Below are positions 17,511-26,663 of a stretch of DNA of 64,000 bases, in pieces. Positions within the stretch are counted from its first letter, which is position 1; the number at the start of each line of letters is the position of its first letter. The translations under genes were made by a program, and so were the position numbers. Origin of the DNA: Gammaproteobacteria bacterium (GTDB taxonomy: Bacteria; Pseudomonadota; Gammaproteobacteria; Xanthomonadales; Wenzhouxiangellaceae); the NCBI GenBank assembly GCA_018819105.1, contig JAHJQV010000025.1:1-64000 (forward strand), in the 5' to 3' direction. The notes beneath the pieces are model-generated. The model searched no databases, was not told where the DNA came from, and saw only the letters and a list, made by a program, of their open reading frames with translations.

Positions 17511-18505
17511 GCGGATTTGGCAGTCAGTTTGCACCATCGGTGATGCGCGCTGACCATGTCGATGGTCGCTGGAGCGAGCCAATGTCAGTGGCCAGTGACC
17601 AACTGGTGCTGCATCCCGCCAGCCATGTGCTGCATTATGCCAGCAGCTGTTTCGAGGGGCTGAAGGCGTTTCGCGGCGCCAGCGGTGGTGCACACCTGTT
17701 CCGGCCCGACATGCACATCCAGCGCCTGCAGAACAGCGCCCGTTACCTGTGCCTGCCGGTGCCCGACGCCGACATGGTCATGGCCATGCTCAGACAGGTG
17801 GTGAGCGAGCACGAGAATCTGCTGCCCGAATATCCCGGAGCCCTGTACCTGAGACCGCTGCTGTTTGCCTCCGACATCAACATCGGCAGCGCCGGCCACG
17901 CTTCCAGCAATGCGATCCTGCTGGTGATGGCGTCCCCGGTCGGCGATTATTTTGGTGGCCAGGACAAAACACTGCGTCTGTTCGTGGAAACCGAGCATGC
18001 CCGCACCACGCCGGATTTCGGTCAGGTCAAGACCGGCGGCAACTACGCCGCAGCGCTGCAGCATGTGTTGCGCGCCCGTCGCGAACAGGCATGTGACCAG
18101 GTGCTGTTCTGCCCAAACGATGATGTGCAGGAAACCGGAGCAGCCAATTTTTTCCTGCTGCATGACCGCACCCTGATCACCAAGCATCTGGATGGCAGCA
18201 TACTTCCCGGCGTCACCCGCGACAGTCTTTTGCAGGTGGCCGCCGATTTGGGTCTACAGGTGGAGCAGCGGGCACTGAGCGTGGCCGAACTGCTGGAGAA
18301 AGCGCCCGAAGGTGAAGCGTTTCTGTCCGGCACCGCAGCCGTGATCACCGCAGTCGGCGAACTGGTTAGCCACGGCGACACCATAGTCGTCGGCAACGGC
18401 GGCGTCGGTGGCCAGACGCGCAGCCTGCGCGAGACGCTGGTGCAGATTCAGTCTGGCTGCAGCGATGCACACCGTGCCTGGCTGGTTGAGTGCTGCACGA
18501 ACTAA
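17507..18505 (+). CDS. ilvE: Branched-chain amino acid aminotransferase
   Basis: The 332-residue PLP enzyme interconverts Leu/Ile/Val and their 2-oxo acids. Motifs fit the class IV, BCAT type II group: HYASSCFEGLKAFRG, ALYLRPLLFASD, VKTGGNYAAAL (the Lys is the PLP Schiff base), VQETGAANFF, LPGVTRDSLLQVA and EAFLSGTAAVITAV. It is the last gene of the nhaB operon, joined to the Rieske gene by a 4-base overlap, and followed by a hairpin. D-amino-acid or ADC-lyase relatives are less likely given the length and the SG/TAA motif. Confidence 0.93.
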   Translation: MSGFGSQFAPSVMRADHVDGRWSEPMSVASDQLVLHPASHVLHYASSCFEGLKAFRGASGGAHLFRPDMHIQRLQNSARYLCLPVPDADMVMAMLRQVVSEHENLLPEYPGALYLRPLLFASDINIGSAGHASSNAILLVMASPVGDYFGGQDKTLRLFVETEHARTTPDFGQVKTGGNYAAALQHVLRARREQACDQVLFCPNDDVQETGAANFFLLHDRTLITKHLDGSILPGVTRDSLLQVAADLGLQVEQRALSVAELLEKAPEGEAFLSGTAAVITAVGELVSHGDTIVVGNGGVGGQTRSLRETLVQIQSGCSDAHRAWLVECCTN

Positions 18506-18513
18506 ATAACCGC

Positions 18514-18542
18514 TGACGCCGGTGTGCATGCTGGAGGCGTCA
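18514..18542 (+). terminator. Hairpin after ilvE, possible terminator
   Basis: TGACGCC...GGCGTCA inverted repeat (7-bp arms, 15-base loop) just past the ilvE stop. There is no clear T-run, so termination is uncertain. Confidence 0.4.
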
Positions 18543-18561
18543 TGTCGTCATCCTGCAGGCT

Positions 18562-19224
18562 TCACCTTTTTATTAAAATGAACTGACTTTGATTTGCAAA
18601 AGCCTTGATTTTAAAATTAAAGGCTTTGGCCATTTGATCAATGGCTTTGGAAGAGTTCCACTGCATTAACCCGGAAATGGTGGACTGATCCGCTTTGTAA
18701 TAGCGAGCCATTTCCATAAAGTATTTGTCGGTATTTGGATCGAGTCGCTCGGCATTTGCTATATCAAACCATATTCGACCACCTTTTGTGAGAACCCGGT
18801 CAAACTCACTGAAATACCAGTAGATATCGAACAGGTTCAAGTGAATGAAAACGGCGAGAGAATAAATCGCAGTTATCGAATTGCTTTCAATGCAAGACAG
18901 ATCCAATGGCTTGATATGATGAAATTCAGCATTACCAATATCCCGACATTCGTTTTTGGCAAAATCAAGATACGAAGAGCTGATATCACAGCAATGCAAA
19001 TGCTTGACATTTTGTGCAATCCAGTAGGAGAGAAAGCCACAGCCTGATCCCAGCTCCAATACGTTATCACGTTCTGTCAATTTGAGCTTTCTACTGATGG
19101 AATCGGCCATGGATTTTTTGCTGTGACGAATCTCATCCAGGCAGTTTTCCGGTGTCGGACCAAAATCGTAACCAATCAGTCCGACCAGCATGTCATGGAT
19201 GTTTTTATGTTCCCAGCGATTCAT
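18562..19224 (-). CDS. SAM-dependent methyltransferase (class I)
   Basis: The 220-residue protein has motif I VLELGSGCGFLSYW (~residue 55), motif II-like CDISSSYLDFAKN (~78) and a later KGGRIWFDIANAE (~148), the order of a Rossmann-fold methyltransferase. The substrate is unknown. The gene is clearly more AT-rich than both neighbours and uses AT-ended codons, so it is likely acquired. It is convergent with ilvE. ATG 19224 follows weak upstream signals. Confidence 0.8.
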   Translation of the reverse strand: MNRWEHKNIHDMLVGLIGYDFGPTPENCLDEIRHSKKSMADSISRKLKLTERDNVLELGSGCGFLSYWIAQNVKHLHCCDISSSYLDFAKNECRDIGNAEFHHIKPLDLSCIESNSITAIYSLAVFIHLNLFDIYWYFSEFDRVLTKGGRIWFDIANAERLDPNTDKYFMEMARYYKADQSTISGLMQWNSSKAIDQMAKAFNFKIKAFANQSQFILIKR

Positions 19225-19560
19225 AATGTAGACTCTTTGACCAAAAGAAGTAAACAGTGCGATAGTTTACATGCTCGACTGATTGGGCAGGTAGCGATTT
19301 GCTGATTACTGAAGCCGTCCGGTCATCTCAACATCTTTGCCATTCACCCGCAGATGCCCGCCGCTGTGGCTGAGCGGATCATGCCCTTGCTTGCCAGAGA
19401 AGCGGATGTCCTGGCTCTGTCGGATGCATCACACTGAACTGCTGTACTTGATCTGATCAGCGATCCTGTACCCCCGTTCGGAAGTCTACCAGCAGAGCAG
19501 TTTGACTTTTCTTCTACAGCCGATGGATGATGACATGCCATTTGTTGCCGAGTTGCCGCC
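19225..19560. other. Gap before the DUF885 gene
   Basis: 336 bases. GTAAACAGTGCGATAGTTTAC at 19250-19270 is a 6+6 inverted repeat that may be an operator for the methyltransferase gene. A 43-codon plus-strand frame (19306-19437) reads like a protein C-terminus (MPAAVAERIMPLLAREAD) without a start or upstream body; it may be a gene relic. Confidence 0.35.
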
Positions 19561-21411
19561 ATGAGATGCATGTTCCTGTTGCTGAGTTTACTGTTCATAC
19601 CCGCCGCGTACAGTGGTCCAGCAAGCACAGACAAGCAAAGCGCCGACCAGCGCCTGCACCGATTTCTTGACGAAGTGTTCGAACGCCAGGTGGCAGCGAG
19701 CCCGATGTGGGAGTCGCAGCTCGGACGCAAGACCGAGCGACAGGGACAGTGGGATGATTTCTCGGATACCGCAGCCCAGCGCCGGCTGCAATCACGTCAG
19801 GCCGATCTGGCGCGAATGCAGCAGCAGTTTGATCGCGATCAGCTCGGTGCGCAGGCCAGGATCAGCTACGACCTGTTTGCCTATGAGACGCAACGCGCGG
19901 TGGCCAATCATGCCTTTCGCGACCACTTCTACGTTGTGGATCAGTTCAATGGCCAGCTGTCGGAGCTGATCACGCTGCTCAAGAACAACCATGCCATCGA
20001 TACGCTGCAGGATGCCGAGGACTACATCTCGCGCCTGCGCGGATTGGAAACGGTGCTGACGGAATTCACCGCCCAGCTCAATGCGCGCGCTGCATCCGGT
20101 GTGCTGCCGCCGGCGTTTGCCTTTCCCGACGTCATCGCCGATGCCACGGCGATGGCTTCCGGCGCGCCCATTGATGACGGCAAGGACAACGCTGTGTTCG
20201 CCGATTTCAGCGCCAAGCTGGCCAGGCTGGAGGTGCCGGAGAGCGACAAGGCGCGGCTGCTCGACGCCGCCGCAGCGGCACTCAAGGGGCCGTATCAGCG
20301 CGGCTTTACCGGGCTGCTCGATGCCCTGAAGCGTCTGCAGGGCAGGGCCAGACACAACCATGGCGTCTGGTCATTGCCGCGTGGTGAAGCCTTCTATGCC
20401 AACCGGGTGGCGCAGCACACCACGCTTGGGATCAGCGCCGATGAAGTGCATCGCATCGGACTGGCCGAGATCGAGCGGCTGCATGATGCCATGGGCGAGA
20501 TTATGCTGCAGGTTGAATTTGACGGTGACCTGCAGGCATTTTTCGAGTTTGTGCGCAAGGATCCGAACAACTACTACGCCGATTCGGATGCTGGTCGGGC
20601 GGCTTTTCTCAGCGATGCCCGCAAGCTCGTGGCAGACATCCAGCAGGTGGCCGGACGGTATTTCAACAGGCTGCCGAAGGCGGGGCTGGAAGTGCGCCGG
20701 GTTGAGCCCTGGCGTGAGAACTCGGTCAGCATTGCGTTCTACAACAGCCCCTCTCAGGATGGCCAGCGCCCCGGCATCTACTATGCCAATCTCGCCGACA
20801 TGGCCAGTGTGCAGAAGTATGTGTTCACTGCCATCACCTACCACGAATCGGTGCCTGGGCACCATTTCCAGATCGCGCTGGCACAGGAAATGGATGACCT
20901 GCCGCTGTTCCGTCGTTTTGGCGGGCACGGTGCCTACGTCGAAGGCTGGGCGCTGTATGGTGAAAAACTGGCCAAGGAGATGGGTTTTTACGCCGAGCCG
21001 CTGCACGATTTCGGTCGCTTGCAGAACGAATTGTGGCGTGCCGTGCGGCTGGTGGTGGACACCGGCATCCATGCCAAGCGCTGGACCCGGCAGCAGGCCA
21101 TTGATTATTTCCGCGCCAACACGCCGCTGTCTGAAGGCAACATTGTCACCGAAGTCGAGCGCTTCTTCGTCAACCCCGGGCAGGCGCTGAGCTACAAAAT
21201 GGGCATGAACCAGATTCTTGCGCTGCGCCAGCGCGCACAGAACGCGCTGGGTGATGATTTCGACATCCGTGCATTTCACGACGTGATGCTGGGATCGGGT
21301 TCGGTGCCCCTGACCATGCTGGAGCAATTGCTGGACGCGTATCTGGCTGAGCAGGAAAACAAACTGCCCACTGGCAACAACATTGGTGCGCTACCTCAAG
21401 CTGAACTCTGA
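19561..21411 (+). CDS. DUF885 family exported metallopeptidase-like protein
   Basis: The 616-residue protein has a signal peptide (MRCMFLLLSLLFIPAAYSG) and the full DUF885 domain, a gluzincin-related, mostly helical family of about 570-600 residues. The zinc motif reads HESVPGHHFQ (~427-436), followed by GHGAYVEGWALYGEKLAKEMG, where the downstream Glu is the third ligand. PGQALSYKMG near residue 540 is also typical. It probably cleaves peptides in the periplasm. No strong ribosome-binding site precedes either possible ATG (19561 or 19570). Its last 16 bases overlap the end of the convergent tacT gene. Confidence 0.9.
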   Translation: MRCMFLLLSLLFIPAAYSGPASTDKQSADQRLHRFLDEVFERQVAASPMWESQLGRKTERQGQWDDFSDTAAQRRLQSRQADLARMQQQFDRDQLGAQARISYDLFAYETQRAVANHAFRDHFYVVDQFNGQLSELITLLKNNHAIDTLQDAEDYISRLRGLETVLTEFTAQLNARAASGVLPPAFAFPDVIADATAMASGAPIDDGKDNAVFADFSAKLARLEVPESDKARLLDAAAAALKGPYQRGFTGLLDALKRLQGRARHNHGVWSLPRGEAFYANRVAQHTTLGISADEVHRIGLAEIERLHDAMGEIMLQVEFDGDLQAFFEFVRKDPNNYYADSDAGRAAFLSDARKLVADIQQVAGRYFNRLPKAGLEVRRVEPWRENSVSIAFYNSPSQDGQRPGIYYANLADMASVQKYVFTAITYHESVPGHHFQIALAQEMDDLPLFRRFGGHGAYVEGWALYGEKLAKEMGFYAEPLHDFGRLQNELWRAVRLVVDTGIHAKRWTRQQAIDYFRANTPLSEGNIVTEVERFFVNPGQALSYKMGMNQILALRQRAQNALGDDFDIRAFHDVMLGSGSVPLTMLEQLLDAYLAEQENKLPTGNNIGALPQAEL

Positions 21412-21920
21412 TCAGGATTTTCAAGCAATCTTGATACTGTGTCTATGGGCAGAAACAGCTTGCGTGATTGGCCGGGCAGTGAGATGAAACCAAATTGTCG
21501 ATAGAACCCGACGGCAGGATCGTTTAATGCATCCACGATGATGGCATATATGGCCATCACCTGACTCGCCTGCATTGCTCGTTGCATGGCATTGACCAGC
21601 ATTATGCCGCCAATGCCTTGGCCTTGTTGGTCTGTTGCGACCGCCAGTCGACCCAGCAACACAGTCGGAACAGGATATCTGGGCAGTCGCTGCTGCAACC
21701 GTTCGGGAAGTGAGGCAGCCACCAGAGTGCTGGCGCTGAGGCTGTAGTAGCCATAGATCAATTCAGGATCATCGCTGGGTGAAACAACAAATACCCTGTT
21801 CAACTGACGTTGGATGTCCTGCCTGGCGAAGCGCTTCAGATACTGATTGAGCGAGTCCTCACCACAGTCGAACGAATGTCGATTGTGCTGCTTACCCAGC
21901 GGCGTGATCAGCAGTTGCAA
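21396..21920 (-). CDS. tacT: GNAT-type toxin (TacT-like acetyltransferase)
   Basis: The 174-residue protein has a GNAT fold: it begins ITPLGKQHNRHSFDCGEDSLNQYL (the D/C-G-x-xx-LN-x-YL motif of TacT/AtaT toxins), YGYYSLSA, VLLGRLAVATDQQGQGIGGIML (acetyl-CoA loop Q-x-x-G-x-G) and FYRQFGFISLPG. Such toxins acetylate charged tRNA and block translation. The antitoxin gene sits 12 bases upstream. The end overlaps the convergent DUF885 gene. Confidence 0.88.
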   Translation of the reverse strand: MQLLITPLGKQHNRHSFDCGEDSLNQYLKRFARQDIQRQLNRVFVVSPSDDPELIYGYYSLSASTLVAASLPERLQQRLPRYPVPTVLLGRLAVATDQQGQGIGGIMLVNAMQRAMQASQVMAIYAIIVDALNDPAVGFYRQFGFISLPGQSRKLFLPIDTVSRLLENPDQSSA

Positions 21921-21932
21921 ATCTTCTCAGCC

Positions 21933-22217
21933 TCAATCACGCACAAGTTGCTGATGGGTGCGCACGGCCTTTTTTAGCCTGGTATTGGCAGCCGGCGGGT
22001 TTTCCAGTGCAGCGAGAAATATGTCCAGGTCAGCGCGATTCATGATCAGGCTCTCCTGCGCGTTGATAACCTCATCGGCGACTTGTAACGCCGGTTCCAG
22101 GACAAACTCGGCAACGCTTTTGTGGGCATAGGCTGCCGCCCGTTCCAGCTTCTGCTTGGATGAGGCATCGATGCGGATGTGCATTCGTGCTTGCTTGATC
22201 GCGTTGCTGCTGCTCAT
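21933..22217 (-). CDS. tacA: DUF1778 antitoxin (TacA-like)
   Basis: The 94-residue protein has an N-terminal ribbon-helix-helix (ARMHIRIDASSKQKLERAAAYAHKSVAEFVL) of the DUF1778 family and a C-terminal tail (DLDIFLAALENPPAANTRL) that wraps the GNAT toxin in known complexes. It precedes tacT in the usual order and should repress the operon with the toxin. Start ATG is at 22215-22217. Confidence 0.9.
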   Translation of the reverse strand: MSSSNAIKQARMHIRIDASSKQKLERAAAYAHKSVAEFVLEPALQVADEVINAQESLIMNRADLDIFLAALENPPAANTRLKKAVRTHQQLVRD

Positions 22218-22249
22218 GGATGTTCACTCTGATTCATAGAGTTCATATT

Positions 22250-22268
22250 GTGCGCCATTTGTACGCAC
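22250..22268. promoter_or_regulatory. Putative TacA operator
   Basis: GTGCG-N9-CGCAC inverted repeat 33 bases upstream of tacA, with another GTGCG at 22276-22280. Position and half-site repetition suit a ribbon-helix-helix repressor; the function is inferred. Confidence 0.45.
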
Positions 22269-22390
22269 ATTACAAGTGCGGCTCGGTGATGGACCATGCG
22301 CAGTCAGACGCCATGAAAGCATCCTGATAGGAAACTTCACTGTTGCGCACAGAGCGCGACATCAACGCCATCGCAGTGCTTCAAATGTCA

Positions 22391-25300
22391 TTACAGATTG
22401 CCTGAAACGGGCACGTCAGGCATGGCCACATAAGCGACACGGTTGTCACGCGCCCACCTCTCGATTGGCTGCAGCTGCTCGCTGACGATCTGCTGCAGGC
22501 GGCTGCGCAGTTCAGCCCATTGCGCCTGCAGGTCGGCCAGCCGCTGCAGACTGCCAGCGGTGACCGGTGCGCCGCTGGATTCGATCACATCGAGCAGAAA
22601 ACGCACCTGGCCGGCCAGCCGCGTCTCCCAGGCGTCTTCGTCTTCCAGCGTTTCATGCAGGGGCTGGATGATGCGATGATCCCAGGCGTCGATGCTGGCA
22701 AGCGCCGCCGTCGCCATGGTCTGCAGGTCGGCGGCTTCGGGATGGGCCTGCTGCAGTTGCGCGACCTGGGCGCGGGCCTGGCGTAGTTCGTCCAGTCGCA
22801 GCAGCATGTCTCTGAGCAGGGCAGAGACATCATCCAGCCGTGCCGACCAGTCGGCCATGTCGGATGCGTCCGTCTGCATGCGGGGATCTGCTGCGGTGTC
22901 GAAGGTCACGCTGCGGCTGGCACCATCGACCTCGATGCTGGCACGGTAGCGTCCGGGCGGCACTTTGGCACCGTGCAAGCCAGCGAACAGGGTGATGTCG
23001 CGCACGCAGGGGAAGTGCTCACGACGGCCGTCCCAGTGCCAGACGTTCAGCCCGGCAGCGATGGCCGGATACTCGGCATCATAGGGGCTGCGCGGGTCTT
23101 CGTTGTGTTCCAGACAGCGCTCCAGTTCACTTTCGCTACTGGCATAGCTGCGCACCAGTTCACCAGCTGCATCATGGATGTCGATGCGGATGGCCTGCTC
23201 GGGCTGTTCCGGCAGGTAGTAATACAGGGCCACGCCCGACTTCGGGTTGGCACCTTCGAACGCTTCGCTGTTCCAGCCGCGCCGTTGCCACAGCAGGGTT
23301 TTGTCTGCGGCCAGTAGCCTGAGTTCGTCGTTGCTTTCCCAGTCAGCGGCCTGGCGCACCACGAACAGGTCATCCAGCAGCCAGAAGCCACGGCCCTGGG
23401 TGGCCACTACCAGCGTGTCCTGGCGGATGTCCACATCAGTGATCGGCACCGGCGGCAGATTCAGCGCCAGCGATGCCCAACTGTCGCCGCCATCGTAGGA
23501 GACAAACATGCCGGATTCGGTGCCGGCATACAGCAGTCCGGGGCGTTTGGGGTCCTCACGCACCACGCGCACGAAGGTGTTTTCCGGCAGTCCGTCATCG
23601 ATGCGGGTCCAGCGTTTGCCGTGGTCTGTGGTCTTGTAGATGTAGGGGCTGAAGTCGTTGAGCTTGTAGGCGTTGACGGCCAGCCAGGCGGTGCCGTCGG
23701 CATGCGGGCTGAGCTCTATGGCATTAATTTGTGCTTCCCCGCGATGGGGTGGTGAGACGTCCTCCCAGTTGTCACCGCCGTCGCGGGTTAGATGCACCAG
23801 GCCATCATCGCTGCCGACCCAGATGTGGCCGGGTTCACGCGCTGATTCGACGATGTAGAAAATCGTGTTGTAGAACTCGGCACCGACGTTTTCCGGCGTC
23901 AGCGGGCCACCGTTGCGGCCCTGTTTTTCTGCATCGTTGCGGGTCAGGTCCGGGCTGATCTCGGTCCAGTTCATGCCGCGATCGGTGCTTTTGAGCAGGT
24001 ATTGCGTGCCGTAGTAGATCACCGCCGGATCGTGCGGGGACAGCGCCACCGGTGCGTTCCAGTTGGCGCGATAGCGCAGGTCGCGGGAATCCTTGCCCCA
24101 GACCACTTCCGGGTAGGGAATGATGGCCCGTTCCAGTCCAAAGCGGTGATCGTATTCGGTCAGCGTGCCGTTGATGGTGGTGGCGTAGATCAGGCCAGGG
24201 TCATCCGGATCGAGCCCGATGTGCGCGCTTTCGCCACCGCCGACATCAAAGTAATCCTCCACCCCGATGCCGGCGTACAGGCTGCGGCTGGCAATGCCAA
24301 CCGTGGTGTTGTCCTGCTGACCACCGTAGACGCGAAAGGGCAGCTGGTTGTCAGTGCTGACACGGTAGAACTGCGCGGTGGGCTGGTTGTTGAGCGTCGA
24401 CCAGGTCTTGCCGCCATCGAAGGTAATGGTGGCGCCGCCGTCGTTGCCGTTGATCATGTTGCGCGAGTCATCGGGGTTGATCCAGTGGTCGTGATGATCG
24501 CTGTGCGGAGTGTCCACGATGGACCAGTTTTTGCCGCCGTCGATGGACTTGAGCATGGGCACATTGAGCACGTAGACGGTGTTTTCGTCATTGGGATCGG
24601 CAGCGATGTGGGTGTAGTACCAGGCGCGGGTGTGCAGCACGCGATGGCCATTGATCAGTTTCCAGCTTGCGCCGCCATCTTCGCTGCGCCACAGACCGCC
24701 CTGTTGGGGTTCGGCTTCGACGATGGCATACACGCGCTGCGCATTGTCGGCCGATACGGCGATGCCGATCTTGCCGATCATCTGCGGCAGACCGCCGCCC
24801 AGCTTGTTCCAGCTCTCACCGCCATCGGTGGACTTGAAGATGCCACCGTCGGTGCCACCGGACTGGATGAACCAGGGCTTGCGGCCATGGTGCCACATGG
24901 CAGCATACAGGGTGCGTGGATTGCCTGGATCGAGGACCAGATCGGTGGCACCAGTGGACGGGCCGACCTTGAGCACATGCTGCCAGCTCTGGCCGCCATC
25001 GCTGGTCTTGAACACGCCACGCTGTTCATTGGGCCCCCAGATCTGTCCCTGTACCGCCACCCAGGCGGTGTCGGCATCGTCGGGGTGGATCTGGATGCGG
25101 GCAATCTGTCCGCTTGCGGGCAGCCCGATGTGCTGCCAGCTGGCGCCGCCATCGGTGGATTTCCACACGCCATCGCCGTGGCTGGTGGTGACCCCGCGAA
25201 TCGGTGCCTCGCCGGTGCCGACATAGATCACCTTGTGATCGGACGCAGCCACGGCGATGGCGCCGATGGTACCGACCTTGAAGTAAGCGTCGGACAGATT

Positions 25301-25543
25301 CTCCCAACTGGCACCGGCATTGTGGGTTTTCCACACACCGCCGCCGGCTGCGCCCATGTAATACACCTGCGGCTGACCCGGCACGCCGGTTACCGCAGTC
25401 ACCCGTCCACCGCGCCAGGGCCCGATGTTGCGGTATTTCAAGCCTTCAAGCTGACTGGTTTCGGTGGCGGCAGCGAGCGCCGCAGACGGCAGCAGCACAA
25501 GTTGCGCAAACAGGATCAAGGGCATAACAAGACGGCTGAACAT
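22391..25543 (-). CDS. Exported BNR/VPS10-type beta-propeller protein (glycosyl-hydrolase-like)
   Basis: The 1050-residue protein has a signal peptide (MFSRLVMPLILFAQLVLLP...ALAA) and a long propeller region (~30-750) with repeated Asp-box/BNR motifs such as STDGGASWQHIG, TSDGGQSWQHV, STDGGESWNKLG, SEDGGASWKLI and SYDGGDSWASL. A C-terminal part follows with a beta-domain and a helical stretch (~900-1040). This is the widespread family of large 'WD40/YVTN/BNR-like repeat glycosyl hydrolases'; enzymatic activity is not established. ATG 25543 starts the signal peptide; the 68-codon upstream extension is not used. It is divergent from the downstream TA pair. Confidence 0.88.
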   Translation of the reverse strand: MFSRLVMPLILFAQLVLLPSAALAAATETSQLEGLKYRNIGPWRGGRVTAVTGVPGQPQVYYMGAAGGGVWKTHNAGASWENLSDAYFKVGTIGAIAVAASDHKVIYVGTGEAPIRGVTTSHGDGVWKSTDGGASWQHIGLPASGQIARIQIHPDDADTAWVAVQGQIWGPNEQRGVFKTSDGGQSWQHVLKVGPSTGATDLVLDPGNPRTLYAAMWHHGRKPWFIQSGGTDGGIFKSTDGGESWNKLGGGLPQMIGKIGIAVSADNAQRVYAIVEAEPQQGGLWRSEDGGASWKLINGHRVLHTRAWYYTHIAADPNDENTVYVLNVPMLKSIDGGKNWSIVDTPHSDHHDHWINPDDSRNMINGNDGGATITFDGGKTWSTLNNQPTAQFYRVSTDNQLPFRVYGGQQDNTTVGIASRSLYAGIGVEDYFDVGGGESAHIGLDPDDPGLIYATTINGTLTEYDHRFGLERAIIPYPEVVWGKDSRDLRYRANWNAPVALSPHDPAVIYYGTQYLLKSTDRGMNWTEISPDLTRNDAEKQGRNGGPLTPENVGAEFYNTIFYIVESAREPGHIWVGSDDGLVHLTRDGGDNWEDVSPPHRGEAQINAIELSPHADGTAWLAVNAYKLNDFSPYIYKTTDHGKRWTRIDDGLPENTFVRVVREDPKRPGLLYAGTESGMFVSYDGGDSWASLALNLPPVPITDVDIRQDTLVVATQGRGFWLLDDLFVVRQAADWESNDELRLLAADKTLLWQRRGWNSEAFEGANPKSGVALYYYLPEQPEQAIRIDIHDAAGELVRSYASSESELERCLEHNEDPRSPYDAEYPAIAAGLNVWHWDGRREHFPCVRDITLFAGLHGAKVPPGRYRASIEVDGASRSVTFDTAADPRMQTDASDMADWSARLDDVSALLRDMLLRLDELRQARAQVAQLQQAHPEAADLQTMATAALASIDAWDHRIIQPLHETLEDEDAWETRLAGQVRFLLDVIESSGAPVTAGSLQRLADLQAQWAELRSRLQQIVSEQLQPIERWARDNRVAYVAMPDVPVSGNL

Positions 25544-25680
25544 GGTTGACTCCGGGCTGGTAATCTTTGCATCTAGTGTACCCCAGTGATCTAGAGACCA
25601 GAGCGGGTTAGTCTTCCTGGGGGAGATTACGATTAAACACTGAATGCTCGGGGGAAAGCAGTCGTGCAGTGCGATGACAC

Positions 25681-25709
25681 TTGATGTTGCAGAATTATGC
25701 ATGCATAAT
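25681..25709 (+). promoter_or_regulatory. Promoter with overlapping palindromic operator of the FitAB-type operon
   Basis: TTGATG (25681-25686) and CATAAT (25704-25709) are spaced by 17 bases, a good sigma-70 promoter. The perfect palindrome ATTATGCATGCATAAT (25694-25709) covers the -10, as expected for autorepression by the antitoxin complex. It sits about 37 bases before the antitoxin ATG. Confidence 0.65.
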
Positions 25710-25745
25710 GCATGCAATGTAATTCGCATTCTTTCGGGGTATCGC

Positions 25746-25985
25746 ATGCCAAATTTGCAGATCAGGGATTTGCCACAGGACCTCTATGAGGCGCTCAAGA
25801 CCGATGCCAAAATGGAACAGCGCAGCCTGACACAACAAGCCATCGTGGCACTGCGCGAAGCCAGGGACAAGCGCCGCTGTGATCAACGTAAAGAGCTGTT
25901 GCAGACGCTCAGACAAAGTGGTCGGCGTTTCAGTTTTACCGATGACGCGCCTGAAACACTGGTGAATGAAGACCGCAAGCGCTGA
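25746..25985 (+). CDS. FitA/VapB-type antitoxin
   Basis: The 79-residue protein begins MPNLQIRDLPQDLYEALK and continues with EQRSLTQQAIVALREA, the ribbon-helix-helix pattern of FitA-type antitoxins. Its stop overlaps the toxin ATG (one shared base at 25985). ATG 25746 is preferred to an upstream in-frame start because it begins the conserved fold and follows the palindromic operator. Confidence 0.87.
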   Translation: MPNLQIRDLPQDLYEALKTDAKMEQRSLTQQAIVALREARDKRRCDQRKELLQTLRQSGRRFSFTDDAPETLVNEDRKR

Positions 25986-26371
25986 TGAGCACTGTAGTGC
26001 TGGATGCATCTGCGGCACTGCGGGTGGTGTTGTCGCCAGCCGACCACGCGACGCTGATGACGCAGATAGAGTTGGCATCCGAGGTTCTGGCACCGCAGCT
26101 GTTCGCTGCAGAAACAGCCAATGCCCTGTGGAAATACCAACGAGCGGGGCGCCTGGAGGGCAGCGCCATGCGTAACCACCACACTCAAACCATGGCCCTG
26201 GTCAGTGTTTGGGTTCCAGACATGGGTCTTTTTCCTGAAGCATTGAGTCTGGCGTCAAGACTTGGTCATCCCGTCTATGACTGTCTTTATCTGGTGGCGG
26301 CCCGGCGTTTTGATGCCCGGCTGTTGACGGCCGATCGTCGATTAGAGGCCTTGTTTGCGGAAATTACCTGA
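25985..26371 (+). CDS. vapC: PIN-domain toxin (VapC/FitB type)
   Basis: The 128-residue RNase toxin has the PIN acidic residues: VVLDASAAL (Asp ~6), LFAAETANALWKY (Glu ~43), PVYDCLYLVAA (Asp ~97) and LLTADRRL (Asp ~115). VapC-type toxins cut tRNA or rRNA; the target here is unknown. It is translationally coupled to the antitoxin. Confidence 0.9.
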   Translation: MSTVVLDASAALRVVLSPADHATLMTQIELASEVLAPQLFAAETANALWKYQRAGRLEGSAMRNHHTQTMALVSVWVPDMGLFPEALSLASRLGHPVYDCLYLVAARRFDARLLTADRRLEALFAEIT

Positions 26372-26663
26372 TGCAGCTGGAAACAACCTGGTAATACTAC
26401 TCTGCAGTGCCCCGCCGATGGATTGTGCAGCCGACATCGTCTGCAGTCGACTGGCGTGGTAAAACGATGACCAACCAGTTAAGACATGGGGTATGATGCA
26501 CGCACAGCCGGGTGACCATCGTTGCCTGATTACAACAATGACATGATCAGCAGTTAGCGATCAGGAAGATCAATTCCACACCTGAATGGAGCCTTGTTGC
26601 CCGTTTGGTGTCGGGCCAGGGATGCAGTCGTCGATCATGCCATAGCAGGATGGAGACAGCATC

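Noticed and set aside
19250-19270. GTAAAC...GTTTAC palindrome as a site for the TetR protein at 59098
   Set aside because: The half-sites match but the centre and spacing differ (9 versus 6 bases) and the locus is 40 kb away; probably coincidence.
24002-25549. 515-codon plus-strand ORF
   Set aside because: It is antisense to the BNR-propeller gene; its repeats mirror the Asp-box repeats of the true gene, and the composition is typical of a GC-rich shadow frame.
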